Below, piece after piece: positions 1-9,493 of a DNA stretch of 64,000 nt. Origin of the DNA: Venturia oleaginea (lineage: Eukaryota; Ascomycota; Dothideomycetes; Venturiales; Venturiaceae). Position 1 is the first letter of the stretch; every line of letters begins with the position of its first letter. The position numbers and the translations under genes are program-made. The notes under the pieces are model-generated. The model was not told the DNA's origin and ran no database searches. It saw only the letters and a list, made by a program, of their open reading frames with translations. Where the stretch lies: NCBI GenBank assembly GCA_013176395.1, contig JABMLP010000007.1, positions 682,001 to 746,000 on the forward strand. Reading direction: 5' to 3'.

Positions 1-19
1 GATAGGGAATTCACGGGGG

Positions 20-147
20 TGTCAAATGAACTCATTTCATTCTATCCTCATTTGTACTAGCTCGAATACGAGTCTCTCAATTGTATAAATATGCGGATAG
101 CCCACACATTAATTCAGACCTCAGTCTGCTTCATCTATCTTTTGACA
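20..147. repeat. possible small solo LTR
   Basis: A 128-bp stretch starts TGTCAAA and ends TTTGACA, a 7-bp inverted terminus of the TG...CA kind used by LTRs. It holds a TATA-like run near position 84. The flanks are GGGGG on the left and GGGGA on the right, so a target duplication is suggested but not exact. No internal retrotransposon sequence follows that I recognise. It could be chance in an AT-rich stretch. Confidence 0.25.
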
Positions 148-212
148 GGGGATAGCCGTGAGTTTTGGCGATGTAGCGCCACCTAGCACACCCCTTAACC
201 CCATCTTACCCA

Positions 213-362
213 ATGTCTAGTAGACCCAGGACCGAGATCGTGCAGTACAATTGTTGTAACGCTAACTACAACAAAGCTAGGTCGTTGATCGACCGCTTTC
301 ACCCAAAGGTACAGAAAGTTATAGTGCTGCAGGAACCAATGGAGAAGAGAGGACGCACCTAG
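213..362 (+). pseudogene. LINE endonuclease N-terminal fragment
   Basis: A 49-codon frame opens with ATG at 213. After a short leader it reads IVQYNCCNANYNKARSLID, and later KVIVLQEP. This resembles the start of the AP-endonuclease domain of fungal non-LTR retrotransposons, where a QWN-type segment is followed by a helix and then an LQEP metal-site motif. The frame stops at 360-362, so only about a fifth of the domain is present. No RT follows; the next recognisable sequence is a gypsy pol fragment. The large LINE at the right end of the window has its own 5' part outside the window, so I cannot say whether both belong to one family. Confidence 0.35.
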
Positions 363-525
363 CTGTCAAGGCTCGGAATAATTCTAGGGCAAGCTTGTGA
401 ATGGCTTGGCATCTCCTTCAAGAGGAGTTTGCAATCGTGTATCTATCTTTTTCTCTTTAGCTAGATTGTATTGCACATCTGGGTGGTTTTCCCTGGTATC
501 CAGGCATGATCTTAACCCGTCACAC

Positions 526-1093
526 TGCGTCCCCAGTTCTCTTTGTGAAGAAACCAGGAGGGGGCTTACGCTTTTGCGTAGACTACCGAGCCCTAAACGC
601 AATTACTCGAAAGGATAGGTACCCGCTGCCGTTAGTAGAAGAGACTTTACTAGCCTTAGCTCGTGCTAAGTATCTTAGTAAGCTTGATGTAAATGCTGCC
701 TTCTACAAGATTTGAATCGCAACGGGAGATGAGTTCAAAACTGCCTTTCGAACTAGATATGGTCTATTTGAATGGTTAGTTACTCCCTTTGGATTAACCG
801 GTGCACCTGCGTCTTTTCAACGGTATATAAACTATATCCTTCGATAATACCTAGACGAGTTCTGCTCAGCTTATCTAGACGATATAGTAATATACTCTTC
901 AAAGAGCCTTGAAGACCATGAAGGAAAGACTGAAAAGATACTTCAAAGCTGGCTTAGCGCTGGGTTATACCTTGATATTCGGAAGTGCGAGTTTAATACC
1001 AAACGAGTGAAGTATCTAGGCTTCGTTATAGATACTGAAACGGGCCTACACATGGATCCGGAGAAGATCAAAGCAATTAAAGAATGGGAACGT
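526..1093 (+). pseudogene. Ty3/gypsy pol (reverse transcriptase) fragment
   Basis: This is a near copy of positions 49231-49798 of the complete gypsy element in the window. It covers the RT palm from [19 protein letters not shown] through [11 protein letters not shown] and the catalytic YLDD box to HMDPEKIKAIKEWE. The frame is broken by TGA near 714 (where the intact copy has CGA) and TAA near 844 (also CGA in the intact copy). Homology stops sharply after GAACGT at 1093. The fragment faces the opposite way from the damaged element to its right, so the two are parts of different insertions or of a rearrangement. The preceding 160 bases (363-525) hold nothing I recognise. Confidence 0.85.
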
Positions 1094-1285
1094 TGTGACG
1101 GCATGGCATGGCTGTCTTGCAGTCACGTGACTTTGTGGTCTTAGCGAGGCGCGCACGGCCACATGTGGCTAAGGCGCGACTTCTACGAGTCGCCGGAGTA
1201 GATTCCTCTCTACCTAAGATTCTCTTATCACACTTAGTACTTAGAACAATAGACCTGTCTATGACCTCTTTTACTCGCCGTGACA
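1094..1285. repeat. possible solo LTR at a rearrangement junction
   Basis: This 192-bp block begins TGTGACGGC and ends GCCGTGACA, an imperfect inverted terminus of LTR type. It lies exactly between the end of the plus-strand pol fragment and the point where the minus-strand element's LTR begins mid-sequence. Its flanks (AACGT and ACATG) do not match, so it is not a simple insertion with a target duplication. A recombined LTR from another family is one reading; filler DNA is another. Confidence 0.35.
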
Positions 1286-1411
1286 ACATGACAGCTTGCA
1301 AAATAAACATGGCAGCTTGCAAAATAGAACATGACCGCTTGCAAAATAACAAGAGAACAATTGGAAATCCAGTCATGGATAAGCTAGAGAGAAGGATTCC
1401 ATTCCTTAACA
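1286..1411 (-). repeat. truncated 3' LTR
   Basis: On the minus strand this starts TGTTAAGGAATGG and runs through the first copies of the 22-bp U3 repeat (GCTTGCAAAATAGAACATGA on the plus strand), then ends abruptly at 1286. The remaining part of U3, R and U5 is absent. The adjoining bases 1412-1434 are pyrimidine-rich on the plus strand, which is the polypurine tract of the minus-strand element. Confidence 0.85.
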
Positions 1412-4181
1412 TTATCCCCTTCCCCCCTCTCTTGTAGATCGATGTGAGCGTAGTCTCTGAGGGCGTAGTATAGGTCCGTCATTTTCAAGAACGTTGCCGT
1501 AGGCACTTTCAAAAGCGTCCAGAGTTGTAGTTTGTTGGAGCTTGCTAAGGGGTTCCCACGTAGGATCAACGTAGCCTACCCACTTAACTAAGACTTCTCG
1601 CGTTTGTTGTCGACCTCGCCGGCGCCATCTTGCGGCTAGAATAGCCTCAATACCGTATTCCTCGTCTCCTTGTTCAGTTACTATAGGAGGCGGCTGTGTA
1701 TTATCTTGTATTTGTGAAGGTAAGGGATCTGTGCCAGCTCTCCTAAGTAAAGACGTATGAAATCGGTTGTGGATTCCTCTGGGTGTATCAAGCTCGTAAG
1801 ACATTGAGTTGATAACTCGTGTAACTGTATACTTCCCATGAATCCAGTCTAGTTTCTTACAAGGACGTAGGGTTTTTACGTTCTTTAGGTTGAGCCAGAC
1901 TTTGTCTCACACTTTAAAAGAGTCAGCCGGAGCACGATCTCTATTAGAGTAGTATTCTTGCTGTTGCTGAGCTGATACCATTGACGTTTCTGCCCATTCT
2001 TGTGCGTCCTTCAATTTTGCTACAAGATCTTGTGCTTTTTCTTTTGGATTCTTAGGGGTTTCCTGGGGAGCTTCAACAGTTCCTATATGCTCAATGTTAT
2101 AACCGTGGGTTAAGAAGAAAGGCGATAGGCCCATAGCTTGGTTTGGTGTATTATCGAGGCATATTTGAGCAATAGGCAGGAGCTCAACCCAGTCGTCCTG
2201 ACTAAATGTACAGAACTTACGTAGATAGGCTTCAACTTCTTGATTTCTTCTTTCCGTAGATCCATCAGTCTCAGGGTGATACGCTGTAGAGAGTCCTCTC
2301 TCTATCTTAAGAAGGTGACAAACTTCTTTCCAGAAAGCATTAACAAATTGCGTGTCTCTATCTGAGACTAGAGATCTAGGAAGCCAGTGTAATCTTACGT
2401 AGTTCTGTATAAATAGTTTTGCAAATCCTTCAGCTCCAAACTGTTCTTTAGGCACTGGGAACAGGATAATTCCTTTACCCAAGCGGTCAGTAATAACGCA
2501 GAGTCTTGTGCATCTTTGGCTCTCTGGTAATTCGACTATGAAGTCTACTGAAAAATCTTGCCAGATACGGCTAGGGACAGAGAGAGGTTTAAGTAAACCT
2601 TTCTTTTTGTCTCGCCAGACTGAAGTCCTTCCGCAGACGTCGCAATTGCGTATAAACTGACGTATATCTTGAGCAAATCACGGCCAGTAGAACTGTCTGG
2701 AGAGGATAGCAATAGTAGCTTCTCGTCCAGGATGCCCTGATAGGACTGAATCCTGTATTTCTTGAATAACTCCTGTTAAGAGAGGCTCGTAGGAGAGCAA
2801 CCAGATGTCATGATCGAACTATGTTGGTATTCGAATGCAGTTAAACGTAGTTAAATGTGGTGGTTCTGCTCGATCAGGTCTAGCGCGAGACTGGTCGCAA
2901 GTACTTAGACTCGTCTCTACCTCTTAGTTAGCTCCTCATCCTTACAACTTCGCACATCCCATGAAATTCAAGTCATGCTTCCAAGTCAAGTCCAAGGTCA
3001 AACGTGACACCAGATTCGATCTCTATAGTAGAGCTGGTTATTTTCGACTTTACAATCTCCTATAGAAGTAGGAACCTTTAGCTTAGATGGGAACTGCCTA
3101 TCTTGCTTTAGAACGCTTTGTAAAATACGTCTATAGTCTAGATCTTCTTCGAGTACAGTTTCCCATCTATCCCTTAGATCACCTGAGAGAAAGGGATTTT
3201 GTATAAAGGGAATAGGTTCTTTGTCTACTTCTTGAGCATTTTCTTGGGCAGCCTCTTCTCTTGTAGGAGTCTTATCCTCTAGAACGTTAATCCAAAGCTT
3301 TGGAGGTAATAACGTCCCAGTTCTTTCAACGATTCTTGGGTCTTGAATATCCTTTGGAAGATCTTGATCCCTTCGAGTTAAGGCGTCTGGAACTACAGCT
3401 TGAGAACCTGAGCGGTAGCCTAGTCTGAAGTCAAACTTAGCTAGTATTTGCGCCCATCTCATTTGTCTTTCGTTTAGTTCTCTCTTGACCATAAACTTCT
3501 CGAGATTTTTGTGATCTGTAAGGATAACAAAGGGTTGACTTAGGCTAAGTAGCTCGCTAGTCCAGTGTACTAGAGCTTTCACTATAGCCATAAGTTCCTT
3601 GTCATGGATGTCGTAATTGCATTCAGCTGGGAGATGCTTTGTAGAGAAGAAAGCACAGGGTCTCCAATTCCCTAGCTTATCTTGTTGACTAAGAACTGCT
3701 CCGGCTGCCCATCCGGATGCATCAGGTTCTACTCTTGTAGGACTGTCTTGATCAAGTGCTGCTAAGACAGGTTCCTTTTCGAACTCTCTCTTAAGTCTCT
3801 GAAAAGCCTCCTCTTGTTCCTTCCCCCAAACGAAAGGAAAATTCTTCTTGGTAAGACGAGTAAGAGGTTCTCTCAATGTTGAATTTCCACTGATGAAATC
3901 ACGGTAGAAGTTAGTAAAGCCTAGGAAGCCTCTTACTCCTTTTAGAGTAGTAGGTCTTTCCCATTCCTTAATTGCTCGTATCTTCTCCGGATCCATATGG
4001 AGTCCTGTCTTTGTATTGATAACAAAGCCTAGGTACTTGACTTCTTCAACGTTGAATTCGCACTTCTTGATGTCTAGGTACAGTCCAGCATCTAGACATT
4101 TTTGTAGAATCTTCTCTGTCTCAGATTCATGATCGTCAAGGCTTCCTTCAGAGTATATAAGTATGTCGTCTAGATAAGCTC
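1412..4181 (-). pseudogene. gypsy pol remnant (RT end, RNase H, integrase, chromodomain)
   Basis: Read right to left the remnant gives the end of RT, then the RNase H domain (EPDASGWAAGAVLSQQDK) and an RNase-H-like tail at 2998-3996. The integrase core follows at 1907-2482 (SDRDTQFVNAFW, TAYHPETDGSTERRNQEVEA), and then the GPY/F-like region and a chromodomain at 1412-1804 (LAARWRRRGRQQTREVLVKW). Two in-frame TGA codons, near 2679 and 1907, replace GGA of the complete copy (WPGF becomes WP-stop-F; FKVGDK becomes FKV-stop-DK). A solo LTR interrupts the join between RNase H and the integrase zinc finger. Protein identity to the complete copy is otherwise high, so the damage is fairly recent. Confidence 0.9.
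2806..3009. repeat. solo LTR of a second LTR family
   Basis: A 204-bp block begins TGTCATGATCG and ends AAACGTGACA. It is flanked on both sides by the same five bases, CCAGA (2801-2805 and 3010-3014). Removing the block and one CCAGA restores continuity with the complete element's pol. TG...CA ends plus an exact 5-bp duplication identify a solo LTR. Its sequence is unlike the resident gypsy LTR, so it comes from another family. Orientation is not determinable. Confidence 0.85.
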
Positions 4182-4246
4182 AGCTTCCCAGCTTCAATTC
4201 CTAGGACTCTTTTGTCCTAGGATTGCCTGAATTGTGCTTGAATTTA

Positions 4247-4410
4247 GCCCTTCAATTGGCTGTTCAAATAGCTCTCGATTAGCCGTGCAATCAGCCCTCA
4301 ATTGGCTGCTCAAATGGCTCTCAATTAGCCGTGCAATCAGCCCTTCAATTGGCTGTTCAAATAGCTCTCAATTAGCCGTGCAATCAGCCCTCAATTGGCT
4401 GTTCAAATGG
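4247..4410. repeat. 46-47 bp tandem repeat
   Basis: About 3.5 units of a 46-47 bp repeat are present. Each unit contains TCAATTGGCTGTTCAAAT followed by AGCCGTGCAATCAGCC. Units alternate in small differences (CTTCAATT against CTCAATT; AATAGCT against AATGGCT), which suggests duplication of a dimer. The block sits inside the damaged gypsy copy, between the end of pol homology and the 5' LTR. The complete copy does not have it in its leader. Confidence 0.8.
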
Positions 4411-4527
4411 TCGCACAAGCGCGCTTCCGGTTCCGACGAGTTGGCTGATCACGTGGCTGATCACGTGACGCGTCTCGAGTAGATTGGTTAGAATGCGGTG
4501 GAATGCGCTCAAACACGCGCCAAACTT

Positions 4528-4795
4528 GACTCCTCAACAGGTTTGACCTGGGAGTACTGAAATCGCAGGTGTCCCTTCCGGACCTTAACTCCTCAACAGG
4601 CTTGTCCTGGGAGTACTGAAATCGTGGGTGTCCTCTTTAGGACCTTGACTCTCCAGGCACTCCCTGAGAGTACTGAAATCGAGGGTGTCCCTTTTGGACC
4701 TTGACTCCTCAACAGGCTTGACCTGGGAGTACTGAAATGGCTTGGGTGTCCTCTACAGGACCTTGACTCTACAGGCGCTTCCTGAGAGTACTGAA
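4528..4795. repeat. 56-62 bp tandem repeat
   Basis: Four full units and a partial one are arranged in tandem. Each contains ACTCCTCAACAGG or its shorter form ACTCTCCAGG, then GAGAGTACTGAAAT or GGGAGTACTGAAAT, and a GGTGTCC...GGACCTT tail. Long and short forms of the unit alternate. The array lies in what would be the 5' leader of the minus-strand gypsy copy, next to its primer-binding site. The complete element has a different tandem array at the equivalent place. Confidence 0.75.
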
Positions 4796-4819
4796 AGTAG
4801 TTTGAAGGTACTTAGATAA

Positions 4820-5173
4820 TGTAAGAGTTCAACCCTCAAAGGTGTTTCGCAAGTGAGAGAAGACTGCTTGTATTTCAAAGTATCTAAGTACGGAGAAGAA
4901 AGTGTAAGTACAGGAAGGATAGCTCGTATATATAATCCTCCTCTTACAAATAGATCCTTCTAGAAAGTATCTTTAAATGGAAACGTGAAGCTTGCAAAAT
5001 AGAACATGACAGCTTGCGAAATAGAACATGACAGCTTGCAAAATAGAACATGACAGCTTGCAAAATAAACATGACAGCTTGCAAAATAGAACATGACCGC
5101 TTGCAAAATAACAAGAGAACAATTGGAAATCCAGTCATGGATAAGCTAGAGAGAAGGATTCCATCCCTTAACA
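4820..5173 (-). repeat. 5' LTR of damaged gypsy copy
   Basis: This 354-bp LTR reads TGTAAGAG...CCCTTAACA on the plus strand, the reverse complement of the family LTR. It is 21 bp longer than the complete element's LTR because the 22-bp U3 repeat has another copy. The primer-binding complement GTACTTAGATA lies outside at 4808-4818, one base from the LTR. Its partner TATCTAAGTAC is inside at 4881-4891, so the self-priming pair seen in the complete element is conserved here. Confidence 0.9.
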
Positions 5174-5661
5174 GTATTCTTCTCTTCTTTGCGAAATATC
5201 ACTTAGGGAAGAACTCTTACATAACCCGTCACAATATCCCTACCCGCAGTATTATTTTCACTACAACTTATTGGCCTCGAGGTCAGATCTTCTAATCTTA
5301 ACTACGCTTTATAGAGCGTATTCTCTTCTCCAGCTAGAGTTGTACTGAACATGTATTCGCGCTGGTGGTAGGTAGAAGATGGGTTTGATTTGTTCAGATC
5401 CATACACATTTACTCCCCTGGATAGAATACACAGAGATCATCATAGCGGAGGTGTAATTAATTATATACGACGATTCAAATAGTACATACTATAATTTGT
5501 CAAGGAGCTAGGACGATAGAAATAGAATATACTACAGCTACGTCCCAACCCCCAAAAGAATTTATAAATCCTCTCAAAAAGAAAATCCCACACCTCAACT
5601 CAGCTCGACGCGACCTTCTTACCTCGACGCGGCCTTCTCACTTCGACTACAAAACTCAAAA
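5174..5661. other. intergenic, AT-rich
   Basis: No gene or repeat is recognisable in most of this stretch. The last 110 bases contain a TATA-like AATTTATAAATCC near 5569 followed by a C-rich stretch and CAAAAATG. That is a reasonable promoter and start context for the small candidate gene that follows. Confidence 0.4.
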
Positions 5662-6120
5662 ATGCATTTTACCGGCCTTAACTTCCTCTTCGTGTACCTT
5701 CCCTGGTAACTATCGCGCCCCATTGCAATTATTGTTAGTTCTATCAACTAATAACTCGTAGGCTTGCAACAGCCTAAATTCCTTGGTACAAGGGTGGTAC
5801 AGGAGGGCCAAATAGGCAGATTGGGACCGGCTGTTGTAACCCTAAAAACGGCGGAGCTTGGAAAAACGTCGGTACAAACACCTGCTGTGACTTGATATAC
5901 GGAGAAAAGAAGAAATCTTCTGCTGATAACGCTAAAAATGTGGTAAGCCTAAGATTGCTACACTATCACTAGTACTAACCGCTTGCTAATTCTTACTGTT
6001 GTTATTTAGTGTGCGTACCCATTGACCAGCGTGCAAACTTATGCCGACTGTTGCCAAAGTGAAGGAAGAAAATTAAAAACTTCTGACTGGACAGCTTGCT
6101 TCGTTAAAGAAAAGATCTGA
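5662..6120 (+). CDS. possible small cysteine-rich secreted protein, three exons
   Basis: I do not recognise this gene. The best model has exons 5662-5705, 5816-5942 and 6010-6120, giving 93 residues. It starts with a short hydrophobic leader (MHFTGLNFLFVYLPW), followed by a lysine-rich mature part with eight cysteines in the order CC, CC, C, CC, C (GTGCCNPKN, NTCCDLIYG, VCAYPL, ADCCQSE, TACF). The second intron (GTAAGC...TTTAG, 67 nt) is convincing and joins in frame. The first is weaker: its acceptor is not the first AG after the branch-like ACTAATAAC, and the nearer acceptors lead to a stop. Small size, leader and even cysteine number resemble fungal secreted or effector-like proteins. It could equally be a decayed gene. 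Confidence 0.35.
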
Positions 6121-6654
6121 GTCTGTCCCGATTCTATTATTCTGGAGGAGGGTCGGCTGTCTTTCATACCCATATGTTAAATTTGCACAGTAATGAAATG
6201 ATGAAGAAGTGTTGTTGTTGAGATGATAGATCCCGGAATTCAGGCAGAATCAAACGTCGCTGGCATTTGTGTGCGTGCACGATGAAGATCAACAAAGAAG
6301 ACGAGTACTCATTTTTACAGGTTGTCGTGGCATTCATGGTGTCGGTAATGCTACCGACCTTACCTGGCTGACAGCGAACAAGCATCTTCTCTCATTTCTC
6401 ACAGTTCGGGCCACTGGGCATGCGCCGAAGTCCCCACGCGAGACGACCCATTCGATTACGCACAAAGATTCTCCACTGCTTCTTCTGTGGCCTTGTTATA
6501 TTGCGTTCTTGTTACGCTGAACGAGCAAAACAGAGTTATTCGGAAGTAGATTCAACACGAACTTAACGATAGGAGCCGATGAACAGAACGAGTGTCACCC
6601 TGTGACTTGACTGTATTGACTGCAGAGGTTAAGTACACCGTTGCATCTGCATGC
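6121..6654. other. intergenic up to LINE target site
   Basis: No supported gene is seen. Short open frames here lack family motifs or intron structure. The last 14 bases (6641-6654, TTGCATCTGCATGC) are the left copy of the target duplication of the adjacent LINE. Confidence 0.4.
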
Positions 6655-7763
6655 TGATTGATTGATTGATTGATTGATTTTATCCTACTCGGTTGCAGCC
6701 GCTTAATCACGCAGCTATGCCCGGTTAGGGGGACTTCATCAGACAGCCGACACGTGATATGATCTACCACGTCCCACTTCGCCCTGCTTACCAAAACAAG
6801 ACCAGCTATCCCCTCGATCCCCCCTCTTTTCCCTCAACCACTATTTCCAAATGCCCAATGGCTCTTGTATATATCGGTTGTTCTACCAGTACATCTGTGC
6901 TATCTAGATTCCGGGAGGCAATGCCTCATATTTCGCTTTCCGTCTACCTACAGTCTCCCCTCAATGCTCAGCGTCGTCTGCGCGTTTTCGATCCCACTAT
7001 GCCCAAGGACCCGCGTCTGTTCCATGAATCTGATAGCTTTTGTGGCTAACTTATGCGTAGTCAAGATATTCCGGAGGTTGTTTCGTCCTGGGAAGCGGCC
7101 CAACTCGTCTCTCCGGATGTCCCGGAACTTGCGGCATTCCAGGAGGATATGGGCTACGGTCTGCATCCCTTCACGGCAGTCACACCTAGAGTCTGGGATA
7201 CCTTGGACACTTCGGCTGAAGAGGAAGGCCTTGAGCCCTATCTTTTCAGTTCTCATCTGTACGAGGATCGCACTTTCTCGCTTGCTCCGGTCTTGATGGA
7301 GTTGGAGCACCCTTTTAGTAGGCTTAGGTGTGTATCTCCTCGTGGCTTTCCCCTTTGTCTCGGATTTCCAGCTAGTCAACCATTGTTTATTCACTACCTT
7401 CCAGCACCACGTCTTGATTGTCGTTCTTAGCGGGTACAGTTCCGGTGGCATATCAGCTCTTGGTCCTTTCTCTCCGTCTTCTCTCCATCCAGTGGCCTCC
7501 CTGGCGGCTTGGTCAGCGGCCTCGTTCCCGTCAATTCCCTCGTGGGCAGGGATCCATCGGATGTTCACGATAGCTCCGTACTCGTGAAGTTGTGTGATCC
7601 GTTGTACAACCCGCTTGACAATGTATGCTCCTGATCGGCCTTCCGGCCTTGTCAGCGAGCGTATCGCTGCCTGGTTGTCGGTGAAGATATTGATGTCTCT
7701 CCGTTCGTTTCCTGCCTCGATGTCTGTTTGAACCATATGCAGCGCTAGATTGCATCTGCATGC
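6641..7763 (-). mobile_element. 5'-truncated LINE with 14-bp target duplication
   Basis: The element proper is 6655-7749 on the minus strand. Its 3' end is a (TGAT)n tail at 6655-6679. Its body encodes most of the RNase H domain (FTDNQAAIRSL, IRWIPAHEGIDGNEAADQAA) and the C-terminal Cys-His motif (CDCREGMQTVAHILLEC). The same 14 bases, TTGCATCTGCATGC, flank both ends (6641-6654 and 7750-7763). That is the expected result of target-primed reverse transcription with 5' truncation. Sequence is essentially identical to the copy at 60618-61710, so the insertion is recent. Confidence 0.93.
6948..7749 (-). pseudogene. LINE RNase H and C-terminal zinc motif, truncated
   Basis: The open frame is the last third of the LINE ORF2 product. 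It starts inside RNase H at LALHMVQTDIEAGNE, just after the truncation point, and ends at the same stop as the longer copy. It lacks the endonuclease, the RT and the first RNase H catalytic segment (YTDGSS), so it encodes no working enzyme. Codons read to the right of 7749 belong to the flanking host DNA. Confidence 0.9.
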
Positions 7764-9493
7764 ATATATATGCATGTCAATGCATTCCTTGGCATCTATC
7801 ACGTGCACTATGCCTGAGGTATCAAGGACTGGCAAGCCACTGTTCAACAGTTCTTGCATAATCAGGAGCATAAAGCCATTCGCAAACCTAAGCCTTACTC
7901 AGCAACAGATTCAGTTTCAGTTTCAAAACCAAGAGTCTCCTGGGGTGTTGTTAACCCCTACCGAAAATCAAGATGTGAACAGAACTCGCCTTGGATGAAT
8001 ATCTATATTGATATCAAGATCATACTATGAGAAGTCAGGCAATATCTTCTACGAAATTCATCTACCATTGGGGATGATAACGATCATTACCATAATCTCA
8101 TCGCTTAGTATCCCAAGCCATAACATCCACCCAGAGAGAAGAGCCCCCGTCCGGAAGAGTAGATAGCAAAAAAACTCGTAGACAAAAGGCCCAAATACCC
8201 CCAAAAGCGAAACCCTTAACCACACACCGTGTATACCCAGCCCATCTGCACATCGACCTTTCTAATCTCATATTCAATCTACCCAATACCCCTTTATACC
8301 CTCCAGAAACGTAGCTACGCCCCAGCCCGATAGGTTCATACAAACAATCAGGCACTACATTCCCTAGCTCTTATACCCCGTATCAAACCTCTCATCAAAT
8401 CATCTCCGCATTCCACAAGACCATAAACCCCAATCCCATATAATCACCAGAACAAATCACCAATATACTCCTTCCCCAGGACCTACTCAAGTTCCGAAAC
8501 CAAATCCTCCAGCGCGACAAACTCACCCATAACCCAATTGGTATGCCATATATCAACGAAAAGTAAGACTTTAACATCTTCTTCGCCAAACACTAGTAAC
8601 AACGTAACAACGGCGACGATCATCATCACCTCCCTAACACCCCGCTATCAATCTCATCAACAAAACCAAACCGTAAAAAATGACAAGATAGAAGAAAGAG
8701 GGAAGAAAAGGCTACCAAGCCATTCCACAACCTCCACAGCTACCTACACCCAACAGCGCCCTACCATTTCCAATCCATTGCCGCTTTGTGGCCTGCCACA
8801 GGAGAAAAGGAACATAAATTCTACTTATACCCATCAAAAGATTATAAAGCCATGACTTCGCCCAATGTCTTCCCATTCCTAACCCCTTAATACCTCGGAG
8901 CTATCCATTGCCCCCTAAACTCTCGTACTCCACCTTCCCCAACCCGAAACTTATTTCCCGAAATCTCCAGGACTTCCATTTCCTAGTCTCACCAGAAATA
9001 AGTGCCATTACTCCAATCAAGGTTGGTCAACGTACCTATATCAAAAGGCAAAGCAACCCTGGTGTGAAGTAAACTCTCTTGCGCCATAACTCCACAAAAT
9101 CACGGTCAACTCACACTACTCAAGACGAAAATTATGCTTGACAAGAAACAAAAATCGATTGAATACCAGATACGTGCAAGGGCCGTTCCATTAAATCACC
9201 CTTTACCAATGCCAAACGCTTCAATTGTGATAACATGCAAGACCAAATCAGTTCGCACTAGATCAGGCCTGCAACTCCTTCCTCCAATCATAGTTTTGAG
9301 GGCAGTTAAGCAACACCCGTTTGCTATGAGGAGAGACAATTGTTTTCGAAACGTCAGTTGAACGTTGCTTTCTGGGACTCCTCCTGTTGTCGATCGGCTT
9401 CCATTGGCGGGCAGGCTTACACAACATCTCATCAGGCCACTTTCGAAACTTTGGGACTGCTGGCTCTCGCTCTGTTCATGTCAACAAAATGTT
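7764..9493. other. gene-poor intergenic region
   Basis: I see no supported gene in 1.7 kb. The bases from about 8100 to 9100 are C- and A-rich on the plus strand, with short open frames that have no family motifs. No terminal repeats or tandem arrays stand out. The region ends at the 3' end of ASF1. Confidence 0.4.

Larger units (their letters stand above)
1286..5173 (-). mobile_element. damaged Ty3/gypsy chromovirus copy
   Basis: This is a minus-strand copy of the same family as the complete element at 46279-52464. Its 5' LTR is at 4820-5173. Its 3' LTR is cut, with only 1286-1411 left. Between them lie pol sequence from the catalytic RT box to the chromodomain and an unusual repeat-rich leader. 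Gag, the protease and the first part of RT are missing: homology to pol stops near 4181. The coding part is further split by a foreign solo LTR at 2806-3009 and by nonsense codons. With the 3' LTR cut, no target duplication can be tested; the five bases outside the intact end are GTATT. It is non-functional on its own. Confidence 0.9.

Noticed and set aside
4247..4410. CRISPR-like spaced repeats
   Set aside because: Units are contiguous tandem copies without unique spacers, and the DNA is eukaryotic.
6759..7587. Plus-strand frames conserved between 6.8-7.6 kb and 60.7-61.5 kb
   Set aside because: They are antisense to the LINE RNase H region; identity reflects recent copying of the LINE, not selection on these frames.
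8098..8589. Minus-strand open frames with Trp/Gly-rich products
   Set aside because: They sit on the complement of a C/A-rich stretch, have no motif or intron signals, and no start context; treated as chance frames.
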